Shown here: positions 44,485 to 54,196 of the stretch, in pieces
How positions within the stretch are numbered: the stretch's first letter is position 1
Layout: the number at the start of each line of letters is the position of its first letter
NCBI RefSeq assembly: GCF_900079725.1
Contig: NZ_LT599032.1
Location: 3,480,856 to 3,544,855, forward strand
Direction of reading: 5' to 3'
Origin: an uncultured Dysgonomonas sp.
Lineage (GTDB): Bacteria > Bacteroidota > Bacteroidia > Bacteroidales > Dysgonomonadaceae
DNA: 64,000 nucleotides
Notes under the pieces: generated by a model
Database searches by the model: none
Seen by the model: only the letters and a program-made list of their open reading frames with translations
What the model was told of the DNA's origin: nothing
Program-made: the position numbers and the translations under genes

Positions 44485-46164
44485 TTATCGAAGCGAACAA
44501 TCGATTGTTATTTGATTATTCTGTGGTAAAATTCTAAAGACAAAAAGGTCTTTTTCCTTGGGAACTATAATTTTTCCAACAGCACAGCCCAATTCGTATT
44601 CAAAGTTTTCTATTTCAGCCTTTATCCCACTCTCATTTATGATATGAAAAGGTAATTGCATCCCATCTGCGACTGTAAACTCCAGTGCCCATGGACGATT
44701 GGTAGCAGAGGCACTTAATTCTATATTTTTCTCAGTAAATGTTAACTTATACTCCGAAACGGTTCCCTCTTCCAACCATTTGACTATCATCGTATTCGTG
44801 TCTGGTGTTATGATCGATGGTATACCACATAATATCTCCGCAGAAGTTCCGTCTTCCAATATCCTTACCAAACGAATCCCGGCTCTTTCTTTGTCTGTAC
44901 TCCAAAGAAACCCGTCTAATATTGGCAACGTGGTATATGTGCAATGCGGCGTTTCCTCAACCTGCCCTAAATATTTTGATGCCATCCTCTCATCAAATAA
45001 ATGTAAATCGCGAAATCGAAAATGTGTGTCTTTCCACAAAATATTAGCCCGGTAAAACCTACTGTTATACCAAACGGTTTTATGCCCTTCATTCTTGAAG
45101 TCTGACAAGGAAGATGTTGCTGTAGGAGGAGTTACCGGATATTTGCTTTTGAACCATTCAGCACTTTCCGATAATGTTTCTATTCGTATAAGGCCTTGTT
45201 TTTGCAATGAATCAAGTATAGGGATCTGAATTTCGGACAATCCCTTTCTCATTTTATCCCAGGTAAACGAGTTCTCCTGTCCTACCTGAGCATAAGTAAA
45301 GTTAAGGGCAGGATCTTCAAATGTAGATTTGAAGAAATACCTTACCCAGTTAAGGTTACTACCCCCTAAGCCCTCACCTTGAAAAACCGGCTCCAATGTT
45401 ACAACCGATTGCTCCCTTGTTCCTAAGCTTGCATCATATTGATATATAGGATCGCTGCCCAACATTCTGAATATAGGAACCGGTATCTGGTTCTCTGCGT
45501 TCTGTGCCGGCATATATGCATTATTCCGGCTGGGATAATATGCATTATTCCAATAACCACCCCACATAGAATAACCATCTGTACCCACTTGGTCTTTCAT
45601 ATTGCACGAGGCTTTGACCTGATATTTCTCATGCATATAGCTTAGAGTATGAGCATCTATAAACCAGCATCCGACTGACGCCGGGTATTTATTGAAGATA
45701 GATTTAAACTTGGTCATATACACATCAACTAGTTTTTCCCTTTCTGCAGGTGTATACCCTATCGAAAACCCGACATTTGCATGCCAGTCCCAAGAGTAAC
45801 GCCCTCTCCATTTCAGCCCGGCGGCTTCAACTTGTGGCTGTGTTATTTCCCACCATCCTCCAATCTCCGATGATCCGTTCAGGCTATCTTTCATCAGCGT
45901 CTGATACACGGGGTCTATCAGAGCATCATATTGCAATAAGAATGTGCCGGGCAGATCATACTTTCTCAGCATCAAAATTTGTTGATAAACTGTTTCGAAA
46001 AGTACCTTATCGGTAATCTCATCAATTCGCGGCTCGGTCTGGCGAATAAAATTTATGATATTTACGATATGGACAGGCTCTTTTTCTGCAACTCTCTCCG
46101 TATGAGAACAGGAAAGAATAAAGAATGCAGAAAACAAGAGAAAAGTACAAAATATAGATTTCAT
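44485..46164 (-). CDS. Secreted lipoprotein, possible deacetylase- or hydrolase-like barrel, PUL-associated
   Basis: A 559-residue lipoprotein (lipobox ILSCSHTE), taken from the ATG at 46164 because a longer frame begins with TTG inside a repeat. The N-terminal half has (beta/alpha)-barrel features seen in polysaccharide-deacetylase/GH57-like proteins: VNIINFIR, GTFLLQYDALID, GGWWEITQP, SIGYTPAEREKLVDVYMTKF, SVGCWFIDAHTLSYM. The C-terminal half is beta-rich. I do not recognise a named family and cannot point to a certain catalytic residue. It is the gene between the GH71/GH99-like and GH78 enzymes, so it likely acts on the same glycan. Confidence 0.6.
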   Translation of the reverse strand: MKSIFCTFLLFSAFFILSCSHTERVAEKEPVHIVNIINFIRQTEPRIDEITDKVLFETVYQQILMLRKYDLPGTFLLQYDALIDPVYQTLMKDSLNGSSEIGGWWEITQPQVEAAGLKWRGRYSWDWHANVGFSIGYTPAEREKLVDVYMTKFKSIFNKYPASVGCWFIDAHTLSYMHEKYQVKASCNMKDQVGTDGYSMWGGYWNNAYYPSRNNAYMPAQNAENQIPVPIFRMLGSDPIYQYDASLGTREQSVVTLEPVFQGEGLGGSNLNWVRYFFKSTFEDPALNFTYAQVGQENSFTWDKMRKGLSEIQIPILDSLQKQGLIRIETLSESAEWFKSKYPVTPPTATSSLSDFKNEGHKTVWYNSRFYRANILWKDTHFRFRDLHLFDERMASKYLGQVEETPHCTYTTLPILDGFLWSTDKERAGIRLVRILEDGTSAEILCGIPSIITPDTNTMIVKWLEEGTVSEYKLTFTEKNIELSASATNRPWALEFTVADGMQLPFHIINESGIKAEIENFEYELGCAVGKIIVPKEKDLFVFRILPQNNQITIDCSLR

Positions 46165-46189
46165 TTTATAATAATATTTATTGTTGTAT

Positions 46190-46313
46190 TGTTGATGTAG
46201 GGGCAAATTGAATTACTAATCGCCGATGCGTGGGCAAGGCAAAATCAGTAGAGCAAATAATATTTCGCCCGTTAATTATATCAGGCGTAAAGTTTCACGC
46301 CCCTACATCAATA
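46190..46313. repeat. MITE-like element with GTAGGGGC ends
   Basis: TTGATGTAGGGGC (46192-46204) and GCCCCTACATCAA (46299-46311) are perfect 13-base inverted ends, and the interior has further GCCCGTT/GGCGT-type pairing. It is about 120 bases long, has no gene, and sits in the 314-base gap between two PUL genes. GTAGGGGC-type inverted repeats are widespread in bacterial genomes. Confidence 0.6.
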
Positions 46314-46324
46314 CTGTATTTAAC

Positions 46325-46350
46325 AAAAAAGTAACAAAAGTAACACCTTT
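46325..46350. repeat. Short AAAAAGTAACAAAAGTAACACCTTTT-type repeat
   Basis: Reverse complement of the motif at 3168-3190 (GTGTTACTTTTGTTACCTTTT). Lies next to the MITE-like element. It may be a hairpin or an operator; function unknown. Confidence 0.45.
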
Positions 46351-46478
46351 TCGAAGTTTTTTATATTGTAACTGTTTCATCCGATAATTCGCTTATTATC
46401 TGTACTGTATAGATAAAATTACATAAATAAAGTTACAACTATTTTTAACTGCTGGTTCACATAACTAAAGAGAAGTAT

Positions 46479-48509
46479 TTATTGCGTCCAAATATACCTG
46501 TAATTAAAGCGCCGGTTCGGTGCTGTATCTCCATTCAGACAGAGGGATATCGGATCTTCCAGATTGGCAGGATTATCGCTCCATTTAAAATCGAATGTGA
46601 ATTTCCTCCCCTCTAAATTAAGTGCTTTTCGGGCAACCGATATTTCCAGTTTGTTATCTCTTACCTGATAATCCAGATTACAGACCTTAACCCACTGCCC
46701 GTTATCATACTTCATGAGCGTTGTGGTGTTGCTATCAAGTATATCTTTGTTGATAATATAATCATAACCATACCATCCTGTCGAAGAATCATTATCGGCA
46801 TCAATAAAAAGTAACATCCAGTTATGCCCGGTGTAATCAGTTAAAGCATTATCCGTTTCGGCATAAAAATATATGTTCTTCTTATCTACTGATACTTTAC
46901 TTGTAATAATATCATTGCGCCCTGAATTGTTTGTATAATGTAATCCCCGGTAACCTTGATGATCGCGGTGAGCAACATCGCCTCTTGTATCACGGAATTC
47001 TGTAACTACAGATTCCCAATCATTAAATCTTCCATCAATCTTGATTTTACAGAAACCTTTATTTTCGGGAATAGGATTAACTCCCTTATAACGACGGATA
47101 TTTTGAGCCATCTGCATATAAAAGTTATCTGTATATCCACCTTTCATTGGTTGAATTGTTCTATTAAATTCGGAATTGTATTGGTCAACAAATAGATAAT
47201 TGCTTTTACGTCCCATAAAATCGCAACTCTCGCGGGGAAATTTTCCGGCAGTCCATTCATTCCAGTCATTGATATAAATAAACTGAGGATCAGCAGTCAG
47301 AGTCTCATCCCATCTCTCCTGAAAATAAATTCCATAACCGGTTGGATTCTCCACTGTTTTTCCCAGCCATGGGACATATGTAGAAACAGGCATATCGTAT
47401 TCATCCAATTTGGGTTGGCCATGATTTCTCGACCATGATTTTCCTATCATTGTGCAAGCATGCTGACCTGCGGTAACAGCCGCTTGTTCTCTCACTCCAT
47501 TATGTAAAGAAACAAGGTCCTTCGGGTCCATTTTTCGTACCATTGCATCCTGTTCGTCCCCCAGTTCATAACCGAAACTCCAATTATCCTCAGTACCAAC
47601 AAAACGCTGATCTCCCCATTCATAACGCCCCCACCACATCGTCCGCTTTGTAAAGAAATCTTTCACTTCTTTTGTATAGTCTTTATAAAATTCTTCACAG
47701 TAATCAGGATCTTTGTAATGAGGATGCCCAGGATCGGTCTTAGCTTTAGGATCATAATTGAAATTCCTGCTTGGAGGAGTTAAGCCATTGGCATCGAATT
47801 CAGGGCGTCCATTATATAGTAGTAAAGGCCGGTCATCCCAGTAAAACCATAGATCTTTATATTTCCCGGTTTTATATATTTTTTCATACAGATCCTGAAC
47901 TACCTCAAATACAGGTCCGTTGTATGACCAAAAGCAAATTTCAGGAACTTTATTCCCCTCAGCTTTCATTTTCTGCATGAGAGGGAATAATATCTCCCAT
48001 TCATCCCAGTACCTTTGAGCATTTGTAACATCCATTATCAATACATCTACTCCTGCATCTGATAACATGGATATATCTTTTCTCATGACATATTCATCTT
48101 TACTCAAAAAATATCCCATCTCCGGTTCACCCGAATGGAACGAAAACTGGGAGGCCGCCCATAGAGGATGATTTACGTCGAGTCTTGCCGATGGGTCTTG
48201 CTCCAGAATCTTTGTCACATCTGCCATATAAGGAGGTGTTCCTGCAGCTAAATCTGCTGTATGCCACGTAATATAAAACATTCCGACCACACGCCTATGG
48301 TCTTTTTTTACCGGACCGACCTCTTTACTATCCGGCATTTTTCGCCCCAATGCATCTGTAGCAACCCATGTATCGGGATACAAATCCCTATAGTATTTTT
48401 TGCTTATTGAATCTTTTGGTACTGGTAAATAATCTTCGTTTGCCCGAATGTTTTGTGATATCAAGCAGATGCACATCAATATAAAAACAAGTATATTTCT
48501 TTTTTTCAT
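46479..48509 (-). CDS. GH71/GH99-like secreted glycosidase with C-terminal carbohydrate-binding-type domain
   Basis: A 676-residue secreted protein (signal peptide to about 23). Residues about 70-480 form a TIM-barrel like the GH71/GH99-like (WbsX) group: VVGMFYITWH, ISMLSDAGVDVLIMDVTNA, ICFWSYNG, DLWFYWDDRPLLLYN and the YINDWNEWTAGKF stretch, which matches the family's WNEW block. The last 180 residues (IDGRFNDWESVVTEFRDTRGD ... WMLLFIDADNDSSTGWYGYD) are a CBM9/DOMON-type beta-sandwich. GH99 enzymes cleave alpha-mannan-type bonds, but WbsX-like members act on other glycans, so activity is uncertain. It follows susD by 248 bases, which contain repeats. Confidence 0.8.
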   Translation of the reverse strand: MKKRNILVFILMCICLISQNIRANEDYLPVPKDSISKKYYRDLYPDTWVATDALGRKMPDSKEVGPVKKDHRRVVGMFYITWHTADLAAGTPPYMADVTKILEQDPSARLDVNHPLWAASQFSFHSGEPEMGYFLSKDEYVMRKDISMLSDAGVDVLIMDVTNAQRYWDEWEILFPLMQKMKAEGNKVPEICFWSYNGPVFEVVQDLYEKIYKTGKYKDLWFYWDDRPLLLYNGRPEFDANGLTPPSRNFNYDPKAKTDPGHPHYKDPDYCEEFYKDYTKEVKDFFTKRTMWWGRYEWGDQRFVGTEDNWSFGYELGDEQDAMVRKMDPKDLVSLHNGVREQAAVTAGQHACTMIGKSWSRNHGQPKLDEYDMPVSTYVPWLGKTVENPTGYGIYFQERWDETLTADPQFIYINDWNEWTAGKFPRESCDFMGRKSNYLFVDQYNSEFNRTIQPMKGGYTDNFYMQMAQNIRRYKGVNPIPENKGFCKIKIDGRFNDWESVVTEFRDTRGDVAHRDHQGYRGLHYTNNSGRNDIITSKVSVDKKNIYFYAETDNALTDYTGHNWMLLFIDADNDSSTGWYGYDYIINKDILDSNTTTLMKYDNGQWVKVCNLDYQVRDNKLEISVARKALNLEGRKFTFDFKWSDNPANLEDPISLCLNGDTAPNRRFNYRYIWTQ

Positions 48510-48521
48510 TATATATCTGGT

Positions 48522-48740
48522 ATTAAGGTCTCAGACCCTTTTGTTCATTTGTATTTGATGAGGCTGTCTCATAAGTAAATTTGTGCGATCATTTTGATAC
48601 TTTCTCTGTCACGTTGAACGATTAGTGAGACATCTCTTCTTTCAAGGGAGATCCTTTTCTTCGATCAGGATGACAAAGAGACAGCATAAAATACTTATGT
48701 GACAACCTCATCATTAAATGCTTTCGGTTACTTATAACTT
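48522..48740. repeat. Dispersed intergenic repeat, copy C, split by a MITE-like insertion
   Basis: ATTAAGGTCTCAGACCCTTTTGTTCATTTGTAT (left part) and CATTAAATGCTTTCGGTTACTTA (right part, after 48712) correspond to the two ends of copies A and B. They are interrupted by the inverted-repeat element at 48555-48714. Confidence 0.55.
48555..48714. mobile_element. MITE-like element with 22-base imperfect inverted ends
   Basis: TGATGAGGCTGTCTCATAAG at the left (48556) and CTTATGTGACAACCTCATCA at the right (48694-48713) are inverted repeats with 3-4 mismatches. Inside is a TGTCACGTTGA...TCAGGATGACA palindrome related to 33305-33385. It has no gene and is about 160 bases long, so it would need a transposase supplied from elsewhere. 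Confidence 0.6.
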
Positions 48741-48757
48741 GTTGAGTATGGTTTTAT

Positions 48758-50962
48758 TTAATAATCCCATCCCGGATTTTGCCAATTCTGGCCTGTTTGC
48801 TTCATTATTTTGTATAATTCACCTCTATTTATCGGGAACATTAAGAACTTGTCGGTGTTGCACTTCCGCTCTTCAAAGGCAAAGCGGTTATATGTAAATC
48901 CTCCATTCTGTTTCTCTATTTTCATCCCTGAAATAGTTTTGTCCGTTTCATCCAATATTTTCCATCGGCGTACGTCAAACGGACGATGTCCTTCGAAAGC
49001 CAATTCTATATATCTTTCATTCCTGTATTTCTTCTCAAATTCATCAACAGGCATACCTTTAGGGAAAGGCGGCATGCCAGCCCGTTCTCTTACCGCATTC
49101 ACTGCATCACATGCACTCATTGAGACACCCGGGCCTATCTGTACTTTTACATCCGGGCCATGTGATTGATATGCCGTTTCAGCAAAATTCAAATAAAGTT
49201 CGGCCAGACGGAACATCCTCATTGCTCCATCTTTATTGGCTCCTTGTTTTGAATCGTAATGGGCATATTTGCGAATATAATAACCCGTAGGGGTAAACTG
49301 CCTGTTTCCTTCAACAACGATGCCATCTGCCCCACCTACAAATGTTTCGACTTTTGAGCTTAGAGTAATACTTTTCACATTAATACGGATATTCTTGATA
49401 TACAATTTATAGCCACCTTCAGAGCCAAGGTCGATACGAAGGCGGTGCCCTTTATATCCCCAGCCATGAGTAAAGACAGCTTCATTCAGATTATATTCAA
49501 ATGTTTTCCAATCATCTGCGGCTTCAATATATACATCTTCACCTGTGGAAACACCTCCGGCTGCATGCGGTCTGCCATAGAAAAACTGCGCATTCGGGAT
49601 TGTCCGGTTAAGCTTATATTCAAATGTGATTGTAGTAGATGGAGGGCTATCCAGATCGTTTAATAATCCCGAAGTGTAAACATAAGGGTCTCCGCCATTT
49701 GTCTCAAGGATAAAATGATCGTCTTCCTTGCTTACAGACAACTCGTTTGTGTCAAAGCCCCCGTCAATAGTCAAATCATGATGTTCATCCCTATTTTCAC
49801 CCTGCTGACCTAAACTGCGCAAGGCCCCATTATAATATATTGAAGCTTCGAAGCGAGGATCTCTCCCTTCATATGGATTTTGTTCGTCATAGCCAGATGT
49901 AGGATTTATTATCGGAACTAATTTACGGTTATCTTCATACCCAATGATGGGTAATAACCCGGTAGCCTGCATCTCGTAAGAGTCTACGATATTCTGACTG
50001 GGACAATACCCGGCGTTAGTCTGTCCCGGAGTGGAGGGTAGTCCGCATCCGTTCCATAAGTTCATTTGACTTCCAACCCGATAGATGGTTTCTTTATCGA
50101 CAGTCCTTCTGTTATCTAATGTTAAAAAATAGAGAGCATAAGCATTTTGGGCTTCTTCCGATGTTGATGTAAATAATTCATATCCGTGGGCAAGGCACTC
50201 ATATAATGCTCTTCCGGTAATTTCGGTTGCATATTCTTTAGAGATTGTTCCATCATACCACAACGGACTGATAGCATAAGTTACTGCCTGCGACATTACG
50301 GCGTGCACTCCGGCTCGTGTTAAATGCCCGGCCAGCCTATCCTGAAATCCCCAGGGATATCCGATCGAAGTATCCGGCCCGGCCAAAGCTTTTTCACTAT
50401 CAGCTATAACATATTTAACCACTTCACTAAAGGATGCTTTTCTGTCCTGAGTAAAATCATGCTCTGGCTGGATCACATCTAAAAAGACAGGAACACCTCC
50501 ATACCTTTTTGCTAACAACCAATAATAATAACCACGCATTGCATATATTTCCGATTTCCAGCCTTCCTTCTGATCGGGAACAAGACCTGCGGTCTCATTA
50601 TCTATATAATTTAGAAAAATATTACACCTGCGTATCTGACTATAGGCACTGCCCCAAGGATCTCCTCCATAAGGATTGATCGTATGGTTGTCGGTATTTA
50701 TCTGACCGCTATACCATAAAATGGTTCCATTGTCTTCATAGAAAGAGGCATGTTGTCCCTCATCACAAAAAGCCATGCTTTTCAGATCCGGTTCGACTAA
50801 TGAATTAAGACAACTATTATAATATTCACTGATCTTAGTTTGGTTCTTAAATATTTCTTCAAAATTGATACGACCGTCGGCCTCTGCGTCAAGCACATCT
50901 GTACACGACATATATAGTACAGATGGGACTATCATCAATAATATAATTATATATTTTCTCAT
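48758..50962 (-). CDS. SusD/RagB-family glycan-binding lipoprotein with an inserted domain
   Basis: A 734-residue outer-membrane lipoprotein (lipobox LYMSC, Cys20). The TPR-rich SusD fold is clear at both ends: NSCLNSLVEPD, WKSEIYAMRGYYYWLLAKRYGGVPV, and C-terminally RLAELYLNFAETAYQSHG, AVNAVRERAGMP, YIELAFEGHRPFDVRRW. Between about residues 378 and 535 there is an extra beta-rich segment (TTITFEYKLNR, DVYIEAADDWKTFEYNL, RLRIDLGSEGGYKLYIKNIRI) that is absent from the other SusD here and looks like a carbohydrate-binding beta-sandwich. It pairs with the SusC that ends 21 bases upstream. Confidence 0.93.
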   Translation of the reverse strand: MRKYIIILLMIVPSVLYMSCTDVLDAEADGRINFEEIFKNQTKISEYYNSCLNSLVEPDLKSMAFCDEGQHASFYEDNGTILWYSGQINTDNHTINPYGGDPWGSAYSQIRRCNIFLNYIDNETAGLVPDQKEGWKSEIYAMRGYYYWLLAKRYGGVPVFLDVIQPEHDFTQDRKASFSEVVKYVIADSEKALAGPDTSIGYPWGFQDRLAGHLTRAGVHAVMSQAVTYAISPLWYDGTISKEYATEITGRALYECLAHGYELFTSTSEEAQNAYALYFLTLDNRRTVDKETIYRVGSQMNLWNGCGLPSTPGQTNAGYCPSQNIVDSYEMQATGLLPIIGYEDNRKLVPIINPTSGYDEQNPYEGRDPRFEASIYYNGALRSLGQQGENRDEHHDLTIDGGFDTNELSVSKEDDHFILETNGGDPYVYTSGLLNDLDSPPSTTITFEYKLNRTIPNAQFFYGRPHAAGGVSTGEDVYIEAADDWKTFEYNLNEAVFTHGWGYKGHRLRIDLGSEGGYKLYIKNIRINVKSITLSSKVETFVGGADGIVVEGNRQFTPTGYYIRKYAHYDSKQGANKDGAMRMFRLAELYLNFAETAYQSHGPDVKVQIGPGVSMSACDAVNAVRERAGMPPFPKGMPVDEFEKKYRNERYIELAFEGHRPFDVRRWKILDETDKTISGMKIEKQNGGFTYNRFAFEERKCNTDKFLMFPINRGELYKIMKQTGQNWQNPGWDY

Positions 50963-50983
50963 ATTATTTATTTTATTAATTAA

Positions 50984-53900
50984 TCAGAATTGAACACTCA
51001 AACCTAAATTGTATACTCTGAATGCCGGCAGATGATTATAATCCCCTGCTTCAGGTCCAAAATCATAATCGGAGAGATGATCCCATGTTATGAGATTCTG
51101 TGCACTGAGTGATACCCGTATATTTCTTGCTTTAATGGCCCGCGACATTTTCATAGGTAATGTATAGCCTATCTCAAGGTTCTTTAATCTCACATAAGAT
51201 CTATCTACCATGAAATATTCACTGGTCTGAGTATTTGCACTTGTATTCTTGAGTGTGAGTGCGGGATGAGAAATAGTCTCTCCTGCATCGTACCGCTCTT
51301 TTGTCCAAGCCTGAAGATGACGGGAAGAGTACAAGCCATCGGAAAGTGCACCCTCATTTATACCTATACTTCCGGCCGAAGAGGTTTTATAATTTTCTAC
51401 ACCTTGAAACAAAGCACTGAAATCGAAATTCTTATACTTAGCTCCTACGGTTAGTCCAAAGTAATAGTTCGGGATAGCCCCGTACCCGAGAGGTGCGTGA
51501 TCCTTTTCATCAATTATACCATCATTGTTTAAGTCCTGATATTTAATATCACCTAACCTTGGCTTATTGAATGAATATTGTGTGTGGGAAAGGTAATCAT
51601 TAAGCTCCTGTTCGGTATTGAACAAACCATTCCCATTCGAATAATCGACCAGATATCCCCATGTTTGTCCTGTCGGATACCCCGTTACACGCTCCTTATG
51701 AAAATAATCATCACTCCTTATAGTCTCTATCACATGAGTGAATTTATTCTTATTATATGCTAAAAAGCCATCCATATTAATAGAGAAATCCTTCATTATG
51801 TTTTTAGTATAAGCAATTTCCAGTTCATAACCTTTATTTCTCATACCTCCGGCATTAATATTCGGGAAAATTCCCGTATTGCCATGATAAGACGGAATAT
51901 CGGGGATAACATTCATGTACATGTTATCCAGATTATGCCTGTAAATATCGAAAGACAGGTGCAGGCCATTTAACAGCCCCACTTCAATACCATAATTTTG
52001 TTTTTTGACCATCTCCGGACTATACGAAGGATTACTTATAAAAAGCTCGTCTACACCCTGAATATTATTCAGGTAAGGATAGCGTGACGCTCCGGTATCA
52101 TCATTTCCGTTTCTGCCATAAGAGGCTTTCAACTTTAGTAAAGACAGCCATTTAATGTCCTTCATAAATGCTTCGCTCGAAGCTATCCATGCGCCGGCAA
52201 TAGCCGGTGTAGTATGAAATCTGTTTTTCGGTGCATAATTATCAGAACCAGAATATCCGGTCCCAATAGTCAGCACATACCTGTCATCATAATCGTACGT
52301 CGCCTGCAGACCGGAATAAACATACTTGAAAGGAAGGTTTTCGGCTCTTACCAACTCTAAGTACATGGAGTAAGCATAAGCCGACACAGTGTGTTTCCCA
52401 AAGCTTCTTGTATAATTCAGTGCTCCCTTATAGTTTATATTATGATAATCATCTTCGCCTTTGCTATGCGATAAAGGAGTATCTTCGTCTGTCCCTTTTT
52501 TCTCAAATTTAAGTTCGTCCCAATCCGAAAAAGTATTCGTTACCCGTATCCAGCGCTCATAATTACGGCTTGTTGCAAGGCTTTTCCTATTATTAGATAA
52601 GAAGCCGACAGTTCCTGTCGCTTTTAAACCTTGTGCAAGGAAAGACATATCCAGTTCCAATCCAAAATTGGAATAAATGTTGGTGATTGTATGCTGAGTA
52701 AATCCTTGCCTGTTTATGCGTCCGTAGACATTATTTCCGATGCTGGGGGTAATCATCACTTTACCACCTTCGCGTATTATCTCTCCGGTTTGGGGATCTC
52801 TCTCTTCTGGGGTCAGGTTACTGTAAAGAGTCGGTGGTAAATCAAACATCCCCTGGTATACATTTGTCATGTTTCCTTCGGTTGTTTTTTCTCTCTTCAG
52901 ATTTCCTGCAATATTCATAAAAGCCTTGAGATGCTGACCTATATTTACATCTATGTTTGTACGCATATTGGCCCAGAAATAATTGGGAGTGGGGTTAAAC
53001 TTCTCCTTTTCCGATATTTTGAAGTTTGTATTCTGATTCATTATGTTCACATTAGAAAAAAATCTGGCTTTATCAGATCCTCCGCTCAAATTGAGTCCGA
53101 CCCGTTGCATAAAAGCAAAATTTTTCATGAATTCGGAATACCAGTCATGACTTGGATAATGTATAGGATCTTCACCTGAAGCAAATTTACCGACTTGTTC
53201 TTCTGTAAACATCTGAAACTGCCCTCCTGCCGGATTATCATTATAAGCCGCCTGATTTCTCAGTTGAGAGTATACCCCCGAGTTTACCCTGTAGGGCTTG
53301 ACCGTTACATTCTGAAGACTACCATCGATGCGCAAGTCTACTTTCAGCTCTCCCGGTTTACCTCTCTTTGTGGTAACAATTATAGCTCCACTGGCTCCTG
53401 TAATTCCATAAAGAGCTAAAAGGGATGCATCCTTTAATATAGAGATTGATTCTATCTCCGCCGGAGTTATAAAGTCCATGCATGCCTGGGCCTCGGTGGG
53501 TATCATAAATCCATCGATAATAATAAGCGGAGTATGTGCGCCATTAAGACTGGCTCCTCTTATCCATAGACTATTTGAAGTACGCGCCCATTCAGACGAA
53601 TTTTCCCGCGTGGTAAGACCCGATAGCCGGCCGGCGAGAGTAGAACTAAGAACCGATACGGGAGACTTGTTCAACTCATATCCTGTAACGACAGAGGCTG
53701 AACCCGCCATCATCTTTTTAGACACAGAATTGAATCCATCATAGACAATTTCATTCGTATTATATATATCACGTTTTAGAGTTATTTCCAGATTATCATT
53801 ATCCTTCACTTCAACTTTCTCCGGCAAATAATAATCTTTTGACAGAGTAATATGTCTGCTTTTGTCGGTTATATATATCAAAAACGAACCGCTTTCGTCA

Positions 53901-54073
53901 GACATTACCGCATTCTTGCCAAATTCAGACACGACAGATACTCCCCGAAAGAGATTCCCATATTCATCTTTTACGATGCCACGAACCTCTATATTCTGAA
54001 AATTTTCCTGTGCTGCTATATCTCCTATAAGAAGAAATAACAGTACTATTTGAATCATTTTTTTATATTTCAT
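50984..54073 (-). CDS. SusC/RagA-family TonB-dependent transporter (second of the PUL)
   Basis: A 1029-residue outer-membrane glycan importer. Signal peptide to about 21, then a carboxypeptidase-regulatory-like domain (VRGIVKDEYGNLFRGVSVVS, about 28-95), a plug with LAGRLSGL, LIIIDGFMIP, IESISILKDASLLALYGITG, and the barrel. The last residue is Phe (LGLSVQF). It has no STN domain, so it should not signal to FecR itself. The plug reads ALYGITGASGAIIVTTKRG where most SusC have AxYGxRGANGVIxVTTKRG. It pairs with the following SusD. Confidence 0.95.
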   Translation of the reverse strand: MKYKKMIQIVLLFLLIGDIAAQENFQNIEVRGIVKDEYGNLFRGVSVVSEFGKNAVMSDESGSFLIYITDKSRHITLSKDYYLPEKVEVKDNDNLEITLKRDIYNTNEIVYDGFNSVSKKMMAGSASVVTGYELNKSPVSVLSSTLAGRLSGLTTRENSSEWARTSNSLWIRGASLNGAHTPLIIIDGFMIPTEAQACMDFITPAEIESISILKDASLLALYGITGASGAIIVTTKRGKPGELKVDLRIDGSLQNVTVKPYRVNSGVYSQLRNQAAYNDNPAGGQFQMFTEEQVGKFASGEDPIHYPSHDWYSEFMKNFAFMQRVGLNLSGGSDKARFFSNVNIMNQNTNFKISEKEKFNPTPNYFWANMRTNIDVNIGQHLKAFMNIAGNLKREKTTEGNMTNVYQGMFDLPPTLYSNLTPEERDPQTGEIIREGGKVMITPSIGNNVYGRINRQGFTQHTITNIYSNFGLELDMSFLAQGLKATGTVGFLSNNRKSLATSRNYERWIRVTNTFSDWDELKFEKKGTDEDTPLSHSKGEDDYHNINYKGALNYTRSFGKHTVSAYAYSMYLELVRAENLPFKYVYSGLQATYDYDDRYVLTIGTGYSGSDNYAPKNRFHTTPAIAGAWIASSEAFMKDIKWLSLLKLKASYGRNGNDDTGASRYPYLNNIQGVDELFISNPSYSPEMVKKQNYGIEVGLLNGLHLSFDIYRHNLDNMYMNVIPDIPSYHGNTGIFPNINAGGMRNKGYELEIAYTKNIMKDFSINMDGFLAYNKNKFTHVIETIRSDDYFHKERVTGYPTGQTWGYLVDYSNGNGLFNTEQELNDYLSHTQYSFNKPRLGDIKYQDLNNDGIIDEKDHAPLGYGAIPNYYFGLTVGAKYKNFDFSALFQGVENYKTSSAGSIGINEGALSDGLYSSRHLQAWTKERYDAGETISHPALTLKNTSANTQTSEYFMVDRSYVRLKNLEIGYTLPMKMSRAIKARNIRVSLSAQNLITWDHLSDYDFGPEAGDYNHLPAFRVYNLGLSVQF

Positions 54074-54196
54074 ACTATAATTCAGTTTTTAATGGATGTA
54101 TAAAAACCTGCACGTCCAAATTATCATATCCTTTGCAGAATAGTTGTTCGTGCTCGTTTTCATAATTACACCTTTATAGGAATAATAAAATATTTA

